This document shows, piece after piece, positions 22,426 to 35,957 of a stretch of DNA of 64,000 nucleotides. The stretch is from positions 71,689,541-71,753,540 of the forward strand of contig JACSVZ010000014.1 in assembly GCA_014706295.1 (NCBI GenBank). The letters are read 5' to 3'. Each line of letters opens with the position of its first letter. Positions within the stretch are counted from its first letter, which is position 1. The notes below the pieces were generated by a model. The model made no database searches and was not told the DNA's origin. It saw nothing but the letters and a program-made list of their open reading frames with translations. Made by a program: the position numbers and the translations under genes. This DNA is from Lycocorax pyrrhopterus obiensis (lineage: Eukaryota > Chordata > Aves > Passeriformes > Paradisaeidae).

Positions 22426-25400
22426 CCTGAAAATTAGCTGGTTTTCTCTTTATATCTGGTCCTGTTGCATGAATTACTTGCTAATTTAGACACAAACTGT
22501 ATTTAGCCTGAAAGATGTGAGGCTCAAGGTTTTGAATCCCTTTCAGTGATGGAACAGGAGAGAAGAAAGGTGAAGTTTCATTCTTAGGTTTGCTGCTTAG
22601 GAAGCAAAAGATAACTGAGCAAGGACTGGAAATGTCCAAGAACAAGATTAGGAAGAATGAATGTGTTCTGGGAGTTATCAGATGATTAAATACCCACTGG
22701 AAAACAAAACAATCCTCAAAAATCTTTGGGCAATACATCTGGATGGAGACAAGTCTGTGTTTCAGATGGTGGGGGAATGTGGCTGAGGGGCATCCACCTG
22801 TCAGATCAGAGCTGATGGAGAATGCAAAAGAGTGAAGGGAATTTATGTGAGAGTGAGGACAAAATGTAAGCACTCGTTTATTTTCAGGAGAGGTGTTTGT
22901 GATTACAGTAGGATACAGGATAAATGGCCTTCCATGCAACTAAGGAATTAGTAGGAGAAATATCACAAGAAAAAAGTGAAAATGTGGTATTTCAGATGAG
23001 ATGGAAGTTATGTGGAATATGCACAGTTCCAAAAGATCCTTGTACAATTGAAAACTAAGTTGCATATTTATCCTGCCTGCATCAAGATTGCTTTAGTGAA
23101 GGCCAGAAAGAGACAATGCTGAAAAGCAGCACTTTTTCCAGGGCAAATAGATCTTATTTTATATCTATATGCTGTAAGTATGCATATGCACACATACTGT
23201 AAGTGTGTAGAGAGAAAATGAAAACAGCTAAGATACAACCCAAATTTTAAGTAAAGATGACATTAAAGAATAGAATTATATATTTATAAATATATTAAGA
23301 AAATAACTATGTCGACATTCTCTTATAACCTCCCAAACACTTTGCATTTCTCTAAATTGTGAAGAATTCTCCAAAGTTTAACTGCTAATATTTACAACAG
23401 ACCTTGTTGTTTTTCTGTTGGTTTGTTTCTTTGTTTTTTTTTTATTCCCCAAAAATTTTTCAACTACGTTACCTCTGCATTCAGAGTGGGTTTATTTGCA
23501 ACATACTCTCTTTCTCTAAATCTCATGTGGGAGTCCAACAAAATTCAAATTACATTACAGTTGTTGTGTTACTTTTATGGTAGATTAAATGACCTTTTCA
23601 AAGAAAGAGATGAAATTGGTTTGATATCACGTGGCATGGATAGATCCATGCTCTAATCCCCAAAGTATTTACAAATCAATTTTTTAGTCATTTGCTGAGA
23701 TATCTCCCAGGGTATTAAACTTAGGACAGTTTGTCCTCTTTTTAACCATTTTTTGAAGACAAATGGTATCTATGCCCTTTTTCAATTCTCCAGGCTCATT
23801 TCTTTCCCATTACTTCTCACATATGATCATCAGTAATTCAGAAATTGTATCAAAATAAATATCACCAGATCTTCTGACCTCGATGAGTTTAATCTAACCA
23901 CGTATCCTTTGATATGTGTTTTCCTTATTCTGATTTAAAAAAACCTAAGCTACTAAGAGGGTTCTGAATACATTTGGCTTTTTTCAGTGTCCTCAATTTT
24001 TTTTCTCCTTTCTACAAGCAGTGATCCTGTGTTTTCCTTTTCCTTTCTTGCTTGCCTCTGTTATTTCTTAGTATTTGTCCTTGCTTTTCTGTTCCTTCTC
24101 TCCATTACATCATAGTCTTTCAGATTAAACCTAATGTGACTGTGCTGTAACCTTAGTTTTCATTCTTTGTCTTTTTAAGATCCCATTTAGATTTTGGAGC
24201 TGTTCATGTGTTCATTGTACAGCTCATTTTTTTTCTTACTGTCTCTCTTTATCATCTATCTTCAGTGGTTTTATCCAACTTCTGGAGTGTATTCCCAATT
24301 TAAAACCATCCAACTTTTCTTGCATGGACCATCATAGAAGGATTTTTTTGGCAGTTGTTTTTTTCTTCCAGTGTATCTGCTTTTGTTCTCTCAGTGCATT
24401 TAAGGGCAGACAAACCTTTCTGAATATTACTCCTTCCTTTCTGTTTTTCCCTTTCCAGTTTTGTGTCCTGAGCCACTCTCCAAACTGGGTAACTGAAGTC
24501 TGTATGGGTGAGCTGGAGGTTCACCTGCAGCAGCCACTATTCCCTGGCCAGGAAAACTGTAGTCCTTTTCTATCTGCATGCATCATAAACCTTCACCTTC
24601 ATTCCCCCAAAATTCTAAAACACGGTATTTCCTTCTAAAAATTATTACAAGATTAATTGCTAATTACATCCTTACGTGCTATCATTTGTGGACCAATAAT
24701 TATGAACCTTGTAGACTGCATGAATATTTTGTTATATATATATATCCGTATATATATATATTTATATATACGGAACCATCTGGTACACCTATTTCTTATT
24801 CTTCTTTTATCTGAAGCATCTTTGTTGCAATTCACTTTTTAATGAGATTGCATGAGAGATGCCTTTCCCTTCATTTTAATCTCACTGCACATTAGCCAGG
24901 CTAGGAGTGGGAAAGGGAATTTCAAACAGCAGAGTAAATTCTGGAGTTACTGCCCTTTTCAAATTTTAGGATAACTTGAAATAAGCCATGTTCAGAAGAT
25001 CCTAAGCTATGTGGACTGAAATTTTCAAATTTTCCAGGCTAGGAAGCCACATGTCTTATCACTTAATGATCATTGCTCTCAGAGAGGAAAATTCAGAACC
25101 TTTTTTTTTTTTTTTTTTCCCTCAAAAGACAATGCGAACATTCATCTGATGCAGGAAATTAAATCCATTCTGGCCCTAGGATTCAAGAATATGTCAACAG
25201 CTAAAATGCTTTACAAGAACAGCATTATAAGTTTATGTGTTCCGTATATGATGGGTTTTACCTTATATGTCTGCTCGTGGCAGAATACAGTGAAGAAATA
25301 TGGCAGTGACACAGAGCAGTAGCAGTGTCTGGGTCCAGTTTCTGTTGTTGTTTTTTTTTCTTTCTTTCTTTTTCCCCCCAGGAAATGGAATGTGGCATCT

Positions 25401-28400
25401 GATATAATGCATACAAATTATACCCCCAAACCATATCGTCTAGTTCCTCTGCTCCTGCAATAAAAATTTGCTAAAGAAAGACTAACTTCCAATCTGGTTT
25501 GGTACAACAGGCAATTACATTCAAGTTACATTAAGAATTGAATGTGTAGGAGTATGATAAGAAGATTTAATGACCTACAGCTTATAATTAAAAGGAAAAA
25601 AATAAAGGAGCATCTCTACATGCTCTTTATTCTCAAAGGTAGTTATCCAACAGCACTTAATTCCATCCCATGCCTCTTACCAAGATAAATGTTTGTTATC
25701 TTTGCGTTCTAATCATCCAGCTTTCTCAGGCATGCAGAGAGCAGCTCTTCACTTCTTATCCCCAGTGCCTTTGCCTACAAACTGCATGTTCCACAAAAGC
25801 TTCCATCTTCATTTGAGAGGAAAACCTTATTTGACTCTTCACCACTTGTAGAAGGGATTTTTTTTGTTTTCTCTGCAGCTGTGTGAACTGTGATTTCATT
25901 TTTTTAAAATTTATTTTATTTTTAAGGAGGAATTCAGTGGAGAAATCCAAGTGCCTAAACTTTTTTAGTTGCTCTGGAATATCAGGTACCTTACACAGGA
26001 AGGAATAGAGGGAAAGCCTCAGGCAAACCATGCTGCTGAGGAGCAGAAGGTGAAGTTCAAGCAAAACATGCTACACAATCTAAAATAAAATTTCATCCCT
26101 GTATCTAGAGGGCACTGTCTTCCCCAAAACATAGTTTCTGTCAGATTTTCAGTGTCATCAGTAGCACCAACTATACATGCTGACAATTTTTACATTTATA
26201 AAAAAGCAAACAAGAAAAATGAGACAAAGTTCCTGTCCCATTTCCTGCATTTCTATTTTTTAATTCTGACCTCAGTTAGAATGAAAAGGGTGGAAAAAGG
26301 TTTTGTGTCATTTTGGTCATGTCTGGCATAAGCTTATCTCTCCTTTTGGGGGAAAATAATGAGCACTGGAAGTGAGGGGGGAGGGCAAGATCAGTCTTGA
26401 CAGAAGACTGAGGTAAATCTTGGAAAATTTCCTGGGTGTGTGTCAGTTCTCAGCGCCCTCAGTTAACCTGGCAGCCAGCATGTGAACAACACTTTGAACA
26501 GTTTGGGGAAGGATTTTCAGGTCCACTTAAAATGGCTATTTGCTTATTTTACACTTTTAAGCTTTCTTTTTTTAGCAGCTATGTTTCTAGTCTTTCCTCA
26601 AGATCCTGGCTGTTCATGTGATGAACCTGCTTTCATTTTAATTCTATCTTCTTAAACCCCTGTGATTTTCACACACATAAGGTAATCACTTTTACTAAAG
26701 AGGAACATCGAAAATCAAGGGAAAGCTGTTTGTGCTATAATCCAGGATAAATGAGATTTTCCAGGGAAATATTAGAGGTCAGCTATGACAATGTACTAGG
26801 CAAAGCAGCATATTATTTCCTAGCCTTTATTTCAGAAATGACTGAATTATTTTGATTAGTTTTCTCTGGTAAAGCACAGTTTTGAAAAGTCCTGTTAAAG
26901 ATCTCAACATGAACTGGAAGGAAAAGAAAAAGACCTGTAAACTAGAGTCTGTAAGTACAAGCTTGTGTGTAAAGCAACCTTTATTTTGAAACTTTGCATT
27001 GTTTTTTTAAATACGAATAAATTTTTGGACATGAGCCCGTTTCTGGTGTCTTGTAGTTCTTTTTTTCCTTTTTATTTGAACCAGTGGTATGTATTTATTT
27101 TGATTCCTATGCCTAGGGAAATTAAAATCTTTTTGCTCTCTGTTTTAACTGAAGAAGTCAGAATCCTGTGATGTTCGTGTGATTATGTAAAGATACTTTG
27201 AGAAGAAATTTTTTCAGAAGGGATTTAAAACAAAATTTTAGTGAATGTAGTAGCAGCAGTTAGTAGACTAATCTACTTCAAATTTACCATACCATTTAGA
27301 AAAACATTGCAAGAATCTGAAGGACTGGGTGTTTTCTTGATTCAGATAGTGCCTGAGAGTCTTGCACACCTTTGCTGTTTGCTAATGGATGAAGATGGAT
27401 ACCAAGTCAGACAGATTGACTACTAACAGCTCTCCAATAGGAAAAGAGGGACTTTTTTGCTCATCCCTTTCTCAGTTTTCTAAGAGGAAGATAAAAGAAA
27501 ATGGAAAAGCATCAATATTATGAAACTGGAACATTTTCCTTTGTTTTTTCTTCTGTTCTAGGTAACCAGAGGGTATCTTGAATCTGAATTTTATTTTCCT
27601 TCCTGTCCCCTGCCACCACCCCCTCAAAAAAAAAAAGAATACCTTTCAAACACTTACATGAAATTAAAGTTATCAGAGGAGAACTGATACCATGTACATG
27701 ACTATGTACTTTTACAAGTACGGAATGCTTGTAAAATTAAATAACTGTACTAATAAAAGGTGATTTACAGACATGCAGTTAATACCATCGTATTGAAGAC
27801 TAGCATATACTTCAAGCTTTTATCTCCCAAAAATATTGTTCTGTTGTGTATTTTTATGAAATTTTTCCTCTTGCTTTGGTTATATTTTTTCACACTCTAT
27901 GCAGAAGATATGTTCATGACCTTGTTTGTTGCTGTTATTTGTGTAAACATTTGGTGATCTACAAGCATCAGAATTACTGAAGTATATTGTAAAATAAGGA
28001 TCTGTTTCTTACTATAATTAATTGCAATCTATTAAACTTCTTTTTTTTGTTTTTTTTTTTAATATTCTTTGATTCAGGCCCTAATTTATTCGTCATGTTT
28101 ATTTCTTCTGTTCCTTCCCTGACATTGTCAGCTAGGTAGTGCTCTACTGTAAATCTTTTGTTTGTTTAGTCCACATTGGGCACAGGTGATAAGTGACAAT
28201 TTTTTCCTGTGAGATCTAGAACTGGGATTTGAGAGGTGGATTGCCACCTCTCTGTCAGTGCTGATTATCACCTGAGGCTTGTCCTCATCTTCGTAGCTGT
28301 TACTGTCTTGAGTCCAGAAATGCTGCCTTCTGCTGATCATAACATTCTGGCAAATCCAAAACTCCCTAAAAGTGCAGTGATTTAAAATGCAATAATCCTG

Positions 28401-29982
28401 ATCTGTCATCTGTGTACTTATGTCATTAAATCATGCAGGTATATAACTTTTTCAGCCCCATGCCACTTAGCTTGAACATGTGGCAACAAAACTTCTTGTA
28501 ACCGTTCAGGATTTGCACAGAGTAGAAGCAAGAAATACTACTCAAGCTGAAATTTATAGGAAGGGAAGTAATTTAATTCCACTTGGAACTCCAAATTATG
28601 GATTAAGGGGCATAGAAATAAAGCATTGTTTTCTGTCTAAAGTAGGGATTGGAAGGTCCTTGACCATCCAGAAATATATTATTAAGAGGTACAATCATTT
28701 GAGCCACGGGCGCCATAAATAGCCGTGGGTTCCTGAGGAGCTGGGGTACCCCACACTTTCTGGTGGGCAGAGATCTTTGCCTGTTGAGGCTGTTGGAAAT
28801 GAGATGGAGCTCGAAAGGAATGGTCAGGAGCTGAGACAGGTGTCAAAATACAGCATTGCCTGTAAATGCAAGACCTGAAAAAAAATCCTTAGGTTCAGGT
28901 TTATATGAGGACAAATCCAAGCTGAACCTGATTAATTGAATCCCAGCTCAAATTTCCCTGACTAAAAGGAGGAGGGAAGGGCATGACTTGGGGCTAACCA
29001 TACTGAAACTGTTTCTTTGTTATTTTGATGATAAATGTGCATGTGAGTAGATAATTACTTGACATGTTGTCATTTAATTTAGCAATTTAGCTGAGAATAA
29101 AGCTGCTGAAACCTTGATGAGGAACAAAAAAAAGGCCAAAACATCCCAAACAAAAAAAAGCAAGCCCCCTGAAGTCAGTAGAAATGAGTCAACAGGAACC
29201 AGTGAAGAGAGACTATGTTAAATGACAATGAGAAAATATCTGAGATACTGACTTTTTATATTTTCCTCACTTCTGATATTTTTCTCCTCTTATATCTTCC
29301 TCATGCTTCTCTGTCACCATCATGCAGTTGAATGCTGGCAGTGTGGTGTCATTCTCATTATCTTTTCTAGCTTCATTATCATTCTCAAGTCCTTCCCTTT
29401 ATTCCTATTTTTCCAGAGAATTTAAAAATTACTGCCAAAAAACTAGAATGTCGCTGTTTCACTTGTGAAGCATTTAGAAAGAAAGGCATTAGAAGCTGTA
29501 AAGAAATAAAAAATGGGAGAAAAAACGTTTTACTCTTGTGCAGAGTGAAAAGGTATGTTTGAAAATGCAATGTGAAATAATGATATTCTTGTTCTTCTAA
29601 ATAAACATGATTACTAGAAAAAATACCTACATTTCTCTCAAAAGCCTCAGAGAGAATTCTACAAAAGTATGAGGTGTTTAGAGTTTTGTCATTTTTGGAT
29701 GATAGATCTAAACATATGAACTCTTAGAAAAAAGCAAACACCATTGTGGGAAAAGAAGTTGCGTAGCTAAAATGGAATGTTTTGGGGTTCACAAAATCAC
29801 TTATATGTATGCAAAGATAACATGTGTATTCTTGTTGCCTCTACAGTGAAGGAGAGAGTTCTTTACAGGTTTTAAAAAATATAAGTGACTCATTTTCCTC
29901 CTTAGTTATTACAGCTTTAAGTGAATGTGATACCAGTGGTCAGCCTTGTGCCTGGAAGCACTGGGTATGTAATGCAGGTTAT
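22426..29982. other. Unique AT-rich non-coding sequence
   Basis: No exon or named transposon was recognised. It contains T-homopolymers (near 25,100 and 28,040), a TA-rich palindrome at 24,733-24,773 and an inverted repeat CCACGG/CCGTGG at about 28,695-28,720. A minus-strand frame at 28,128-28,409 encodes a short acidic stretch (SYEDEDKPQ) but has no recognised relatives. Confidence 0.55.
24733..24773. repeat. (TA)n tract with cruciform-capable inverted repeat
   Basis: A TA dinucleotide run is interrupted by CCG and later closes with CGG, so that 24,746-24,773 reads CCGTATATA...TATATACGG. The arms can pair with each other. Confidence 0.7.
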
Positions 29983-31150
29983 CAGGATTCCACAATTCTC
30001 CAATTCTATGCCTCCATGATGCTTTGATTCTAGGATTCTATGATGCCACTCCTCTATGATTCAATGATTCCATTATTCCATAACACTCTTATTCTACGCC
30101 CCTCTTAATCTATGACACTATGAATTCCTGATTCTCTGATTCAATTATGCAATTATTCTATCATTCTGTGATACTATTATTCTATTATTCTGTGACCTTC
30201 TGAAACAATGATTCTGAGTCCACAATTCCATGAATCTGAGATAGTGTAATTCTATGATTCCCTGATTCTATTATTTAATTATTCAATTATTCTATTATTT
30301 CATGATTGTATGCTTTTTTTGAGTCTGTGATGCATTGATTCCATGACTCTGTGAATCCCTGATTCTATGATTTATTATTGAATTATTCTGTTTATCTGAG
30401 TGTAGGTGTCCATGCTTCTAGGTTGCAATTTTTCTATGATTTCTTGATTTTTTTATTCCATTAGTGTTTGACACAATGATTCTGTGACTCCACAATTCCA
30501 CAATCCTATGACTGTATGATTCCATGGTTCTATGAATCTCTGATTATATGATGCATGATTCCATGATTCTTCGATACTATGATTCTGATTCCATGAAGCT
30601 GTGATGTACTGATTCCATAGTTCTATGAATCAATGATTCCGTGATTCCATGATTCCATGACTCTGTGATGCATTGATTCTATGATTCTGTGAATCCATGT
30701 CTATATGTTGCAATGAATCCATGACTCTGTGACCTGATAATTCCCTGAGTCTATGATTTGCTGCATCTATGATTTCATTTTTCCATGATTCCATGTTTCC
30801 ATATATCTATGATTCAATGATTCCATGTTTTTATGACTCTACAATTCCCTGATTCTATATTCAAATATTCTCTGATTTCATGGTTGTGTGATTCCATGAC
30901 TCTGTGATGCAATGGTTCTTTGACTTCCTGACTTAATGATGCAAATATTCCATGATTCTATTAGTACATGAGTATGTAGCTCAGTGATTCCATGCTATTA
31001 TGATTCTTTGACTAAATGATTCCACAATCCTTTGATAACATGATTCTATGATTGCTTGATTTTAAGATTTCATGATTCCATGACTCTTACGATTCCCGGA
31101 GTCTATGATTCCAAGATTCTCTGATTCCAACATTTCTTAACTGATTCTGT
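29983..31150 (+). repeat. Degenerate octamer satellite, (ATTCTATG)n-like, about 1.2 kb
   Basis: Around 140 imperfect 8 bp units with the theme ATTC(T/C)ATG run without a break, with variants such as GATTCCAT, GATTCTGT and GATGCATT. The octamer is the one found at the 3' end of avian CR1 elements and is in CR1-sense orientation. No CR1 body is recognisable directly upstream. Units are diverged enough that the array must be old or made by repeated slippage of mixed variants. Confidence 0.85.
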
Positions 31151-34100
31151 GCAGTTTCAGCACTTACTTCACCCTGTAATTCCTGCATTTTTTTAAAAAT
31201 CAAAGCCCATGTTTTTCACAAGACTTTTCATTTGCAACATTAAAAAGTTGTTCTGAAAAGAGGAATGTCATTAGAAAGAATGTACATAGTTTTTTTCTTT
31301 TCAGGTGAAATCTGCTTCTGAGCTGCTGCTGTCTCTGAGCAACTCTTAAAAATGAACAAAGCTGATGACACTCCCTGTAACATGCAGGGGAAATTTAAGT
31401 TCAAGCAAAGTTGAGAAATCGTGTTAGCTCACTTCGATGGCTATATCCTGAAAGGTGATATTGGGTTTTGAAAAATTTATATGCCACTTTGATGTTGCAA
31501 TACTGGGAAGACAGAGGTTACAGAGAAATAATGAAAACATCTTTTCTTCAGCACCTGGCAGCTGGTTCCAGGGGCTGGAAGTCAGGGTGTGAGCATGGTG
31601 GATGTGAAGAATCCATGGTCAGAAAAGAGAGTTCAAAATGTCTTATGGAAACTTTGCCACTTGCCACTCTGTGGGGAGCCCAAAGGTAAAGGAGTAAAGG
31701 TGGTGTATGAACAGTGTCCTTGGAAATCTCGGTTCTGGAAATGGAGGAAGCAGGAACTAATAAGGACTAAAAAGAAAGATGTTTTTTATCTTGTCCCATT
31801 TTTAATATATAAATATTCTCCTAAAGCACATGGTCTGCCTGGGTAGAGTCCTGAAGGGTCAGACAAGGCTGTGCAGAGTGGACTCCTCTGAATCAGAAAA
31901 GGACATGGGGGCTCATTAAAAATGCAATGTCTTTTGAACCAAATAATGACAGATTTCTTGTTGGTGAATTGTGTTCAGTTACCTTAAAGAATGTCAACGA
32001 AGCAGAAGATACTGAAGTATTGCAAACCTTAGCTTAAGGACTTTAAAAAAATAAGAAATAAAAAAAAAAATCTATCTCATGATTGTAGATGACCTTTAGA
32101 TCTGTGTAAAAGTGGATCTGAAGTTATCATGATTAGTTATGTAGAATGCACACATATTTTTAACAAAACAGAGGTACACACTTTTGCAACATAGTGAGGA
32201 TAACTCTAAAAAATGTAAAAATGTGGGTGTTAAACAACTGTAAGTGACTAGGCTGAAGGGTTTTCATCTATTTATTATTGAAAAAAATCATAGTTGCAAT
32301 TATTTTACTATACATTTGAAATATATTCCTTTCCTTAACAATTTTCACTTTTCAAATGGTTCATGGAAGATATCATCGCACTGATTATAAAGAGTTCGTA
32401 CTCAGGATCCCCCAGGATGCTTTTGTGGCTCTCAGAAACCATATTTACTTGTGGAAATGCATGATATCTAAGAAATCCATAGATATTTGGCATGTTATAA
32501 TGAATTCTAGAGTGTATTACTGTTCTAAAGGAAATTCAAGGTGTTTAAGGTTGCATTTTAGACCATCTCATGCCATAATAACACCATGCTTCAACCTGAT
32601 GTCCTTGGTGTTATGTTCCCTGTAAATGGTGATCTGAACCTGACTTCAAACCTTAGCCCTTCTCTGCCAGCTTCTTTCCTGATTGTTCCTCTGAAGTTTT
32701 TCTTTCATAATTTTATGTATTTTACTGTATTGTCTTTTTCAAGTATGGAAACGTGACAACTTGTTTTGTCAGGTTGCTGTCATGCCCATTTAAATTCTGT
32801 TTGAAAAGCTGCTTGGGACAAGAAAAAAAATAAAATTAATTAAGAGAAATTTAGAAAGACAATTAGTTTGATCAATCTCTCCCTTACTGGCCAAAAAGCA
32901 GGAGGAAAGTAGTAAGTCCAAAAATGCCATTATAAAATAGGTTTAAGAGGCAATTTCAGCTTACATTGACTTCAGTAGGAGTGGAAGAGGAAACTCAGTC
33001 CCTGCTTACTGCTTCCTGTTGGGTTCCATCAGCCATTCAGGCACTAATAACATTAGGTCAGTGACAACATTTTTGTGAGATGTGCTTTGACACACGGAGG
33101 AAAAAGGAACATCTTCATAACATTAGAGAGTCGTAGTGAGTGAAAGCCAATTTTACCCATTAATAACAGTGAACAAGTGAAGATAAATGAGGTGTAATGC
33201 ATAGCTTTGAAGCATAAAAAATTGTTGTAATGCTCACATTTAATTATATTTTATCTGCATTCATTTCTCTTTAGATACCTGACAAGACACTTTTTCATTT
33301 TCCTAACATTTGCTACAACAGTTAGCTTTTTATTTCCTGCAATAATTTCATCACTGCACTTCAAAAGCACTTCTATTCCTTTCGGACCCAAGACAAATAT
33401 GTTTGTTGACTTTCAAGCTGTTAAAATTAGCCATAGCTGTGGATTAATATTCATTTGGAGCCGTGACTCCGTTTCATCTATCTGAGTCTAGGCAGGCACA
33501 GTCTAATGTATCGTCTGACTTTTATGTAAATAAATATGCCTCCCGCCTGCAGAGTTTGATGGCAGCTGCAGACCTTCCTGAACTTTATGGAGTTCTCCTA
33601 ATGCAGCAGCATCCTCCCCCTCCTGTCCTCTGATTGCATAAACAGCCCTTGTTACGATATATATCAGCAGCTTTGTTCAGCACAGGCTGGGTTCAGCTCT
33701 CCAACACCTTCATGTCACATCTCAGGAAGGCCCCTAGAAGTACTTCAAAAGCTCTGATTTTCTAAAAGGTTGTGGGTTTATTTTTCCTCCTCACCTTTTC
33801 CTGTGTCTGATGCTGGCATATAAGTCTTTCAAAAGGCAATTTTGGTTTGGTTTTTTTTTTTTTTTGCTGTTTTATCCTGTGTGTCTCTAGTTCTGTAATT
33901 TTCCTGCCATTTACTCTCCTTCATAGCTCTGCCACTTTCATCCTTCATACATGAGTCAGAAGGAATTGGTGGGAAAAGATTATTACCCAGACTTTTCCCT
34001 GAAGATATGGTGATGGAGTTAATGTAAAGTAGCATTACTTTCAAACTTTTGAGATCCACTGGGAATATGAAAGTTTTTCCTGTAGAACTGCTGCAACAAA

Positions 34101-34666
34101 CAACCTCAAAAGAAATGTGAAATTGCATTGAGTCCTCCTTTTATTGTTATCAATCGTTTCTCAGGATGGACCTAGTATTTTAATTTAAATGCTGATGTGG
34201 CTTTGTTCAGTGATGATGTTCCTTAGAATTCATGTATTCAAAATGTGTATTTTAAAGTTACATCTTTTTGTGTATTAACTTGAGTAGAAATATCCCTTCT
34301 CAATGGTGTTCCTTTTGTTTGTTTTCTTTCACTTTGAATCTGAAACTGATAATGCTTTGCTGATATTTGTTCAGAAATATTTTTATTGTCTAATCTTCCA
34401 GTCTGATGGTGGTTTAAAGAATGAAAAACGCAGGAATGGTTTTGAACACTGGAGAGTTGGTTTAGGGAAGTGCAGTTGTGTATCAGCTGGTAATCTGGCC
34501 CTTAATATTTTTCCCCTGCACCTCTGTGATTGTTCCTGGTTACAAAATGCATTTGTGCAAATAACATCTGTCTTTAACAGATTTAGGCTTCGACTTTCAT
34601 GGTTTTGCTAATCTGTACCAATTAGCATTCCACACACTGAATTCAGTGGTAAAATTCCCAGATTTG
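31151..34666. other. Unique non-coding sequence
   Basis: No exon was recognised. 33,420-33,600 differs in texture from its surroundings: low in simple repeats, with TAAT/ATTA-containing words and a GC-richer end. It might be a conserved regulatory element. T-rich runs occur near 33,850. Small plus-strand frames at 31,468-31,846 have no recognised family. Confidence 0.5.
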
Positions 34667-34671
34667 GTACC
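34667..34671 (+). repeat. Left target duplication of the split LTR (GTACC)
   Basis: GTACC before the LTR and GTTCC after it (35,953-35,957) agree at 4 of 5 positions, consistent with a 5 bp duplication that has since mutated. Confidence 0.5.
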
Positions 34672-35952
34672 TGTCTTGGTTGAACCCCTTCCAACCCCCA
34701 TCCCCAGGCAGCCGCTCACTCACTCCCCTGCCAAAGGGATTGGGGAGAGAATTGGGAGGGTAAAGGCTGGAGAATTCATGGATTGAGATAAGGACAGTTT
34801 ATTAGGGAAAGCAAAAGCCTGTGCACTAGCAAAAAAAAACCCCAAGGAATCAATTCCCTGTTTTCCATGGGCAAGCAGGTGCAACAGAGCAGGGTTCCAT
34901 CGCTGTATCTAACAGTGACTTGGGAAGACAAACACCATCACTCCCAATGTCCCCTTCCTACTTCTGCCCCCATTAAACACTGAGCATGATGTCACATGGC
35001 CTGGAACATCCTTCGGGGCAGTTTGGGTCACCTGTCTGGCTGTGTCCCCTCCAAACCTCCCAGGCACCCCCAGCCTCCTCACCAGCATTGCAGTGTTGGA
35101 AACAATAGAACTTTTTAATGATTTCAGTTAATGATTTTAATTAACTCCAAAATTAATTGTTTTAATGAATCATAACCACTATATATATATTAATTACAAG
35201 TTGTGTGTTATTCTTAAACTACTCTCAGCCAGCATTTATCAAAGTTGCCATGAGCTACTTTTGTAGGAGCACAGCTTGGGAAAATTACTGAAACTTTAAG
35301 TTTTGATAAACTAACTCTGATATGCTTCAATGAACAAAGCCTAGGAGAGAGAGAGAGATGTATTGTGGAGGTTGGACATCTGGAATGCAGACTTTGTGGG
35401 CCACAAATGCATTTTGCAGAAACTACAAGATGAAGAAGAGACCAAAAAAGACTCAGTATATGCATTGGAAAACCCCAACCAGAGGACAAAGATGCTAGAA
35501 AGACTAAAAGCATGGACTAATTAGCATGAGAAGTGAGAAATCAATAACTGATAGAGGAGAGAATACTGATTAATGAGAGAAAATTATGTAATTTAGAACC
35601 ACCAAACATTAATTTCTTTGTTTGAGAAAAATGTATAAATAAGTGACAAAGTTTTGTGTCTGCATCTGTGTGGAGGCCGGAATTTTGTCAGCCACACACA
35701 CAAACCCTGGCCAGGAACAAAGTAATGCCTGACTTGCTGACACTGAAAAGGCAGTGTTAAAGGGACTTGTTTAACCCAATGATTTTGGAAGATTTGCTAA
35801 CAGCAGAATGAGGAGCAGAAAAGGCCTTGGCTCTGTGCAATCCTTGCTCAGCAGCAAAAAAAGCATTTCTCTCAACCCTCTGTTCAGCACAAATCCAAAA
35901 CACAGCCTCCACTAGGAAGAAAGTTAACTCTATCCCAGGCAAAACCAGAACA
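34672..35952 (-). mobile_element. Avian ERV solo LTR (ERVL-like), split by a nested LTR
   Basis: The left part (34,672-35,093) starts TGTCTTGGTTGAACCCC and continues with the GCAGCCGCTCACTCACTCC, GATAAGGACAGTTTATTAGG and ACTTGGGAAGACAAAC blocks of a widespread bird LTR. The right part resumes at about 35,803 with GAGCAGAAAAGGCCTTGG and runs to ACCAGAACA at 35,952, the opposite terminus of the same LTR. The minus strand is sense: AATAAACTG (complement of CAGTTTATT) is the polyadenylation signal region near its 3' end. Without the nested insert the LTR is about 570 bp. No internal viral genes remain. Confidence 0.8.
35094..35802 (+). mobile_element. Nested solo LTR, 709 bp, inserted in the older LTR
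   Basis: The insert begins TGTTGGAAAC and ends TTGCTAACA, obeying TG...CA. GCAG occurs immediately on both sides (35,090-35,093 and 35,803-35,806), a 4 bp target duplication. It interrupts the host LTR at a point where host sequence continues directly after the second GCAG. Plus orientation is suggested by a TATA-like TATAAATA near 35,634 followed by a likely transcribed region, but no clear AATAAA was seen, so strand is tentative. The family is not certain. The 4 bp duplication points to a different integrase class from the host LTR. Confidence 0.65.
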
Positions 35953-35957
35953 GTTCC

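Noticed and set aside
22481..22939. 152-codon minus-strand ORF
   Set aside because: No domain or family resemblance, composition typical of antisense AT-rich DNA, and no sign of splice or promoter context.
25093..25116. Poly-T as the tail of a minus-strand retrocopy
   Set aside because: No polyadenylation signal, gene-like body or target duplication was seen beside this or the other long T-runs.
29983..31150. CRISPR-like repeat array
   Set aside because: Units are 8 bp, degenerate and contiguous without spacers, in a vertebrate sequence.
35091..35750. hAT-type DNA transposon with CAGTG...CACTG ends
   Set aside because: CAGTGT inverted ends are visible, but no 8 bp target duplication fits, and the TG...CA ends with GCAG duplication explain the insertion better.
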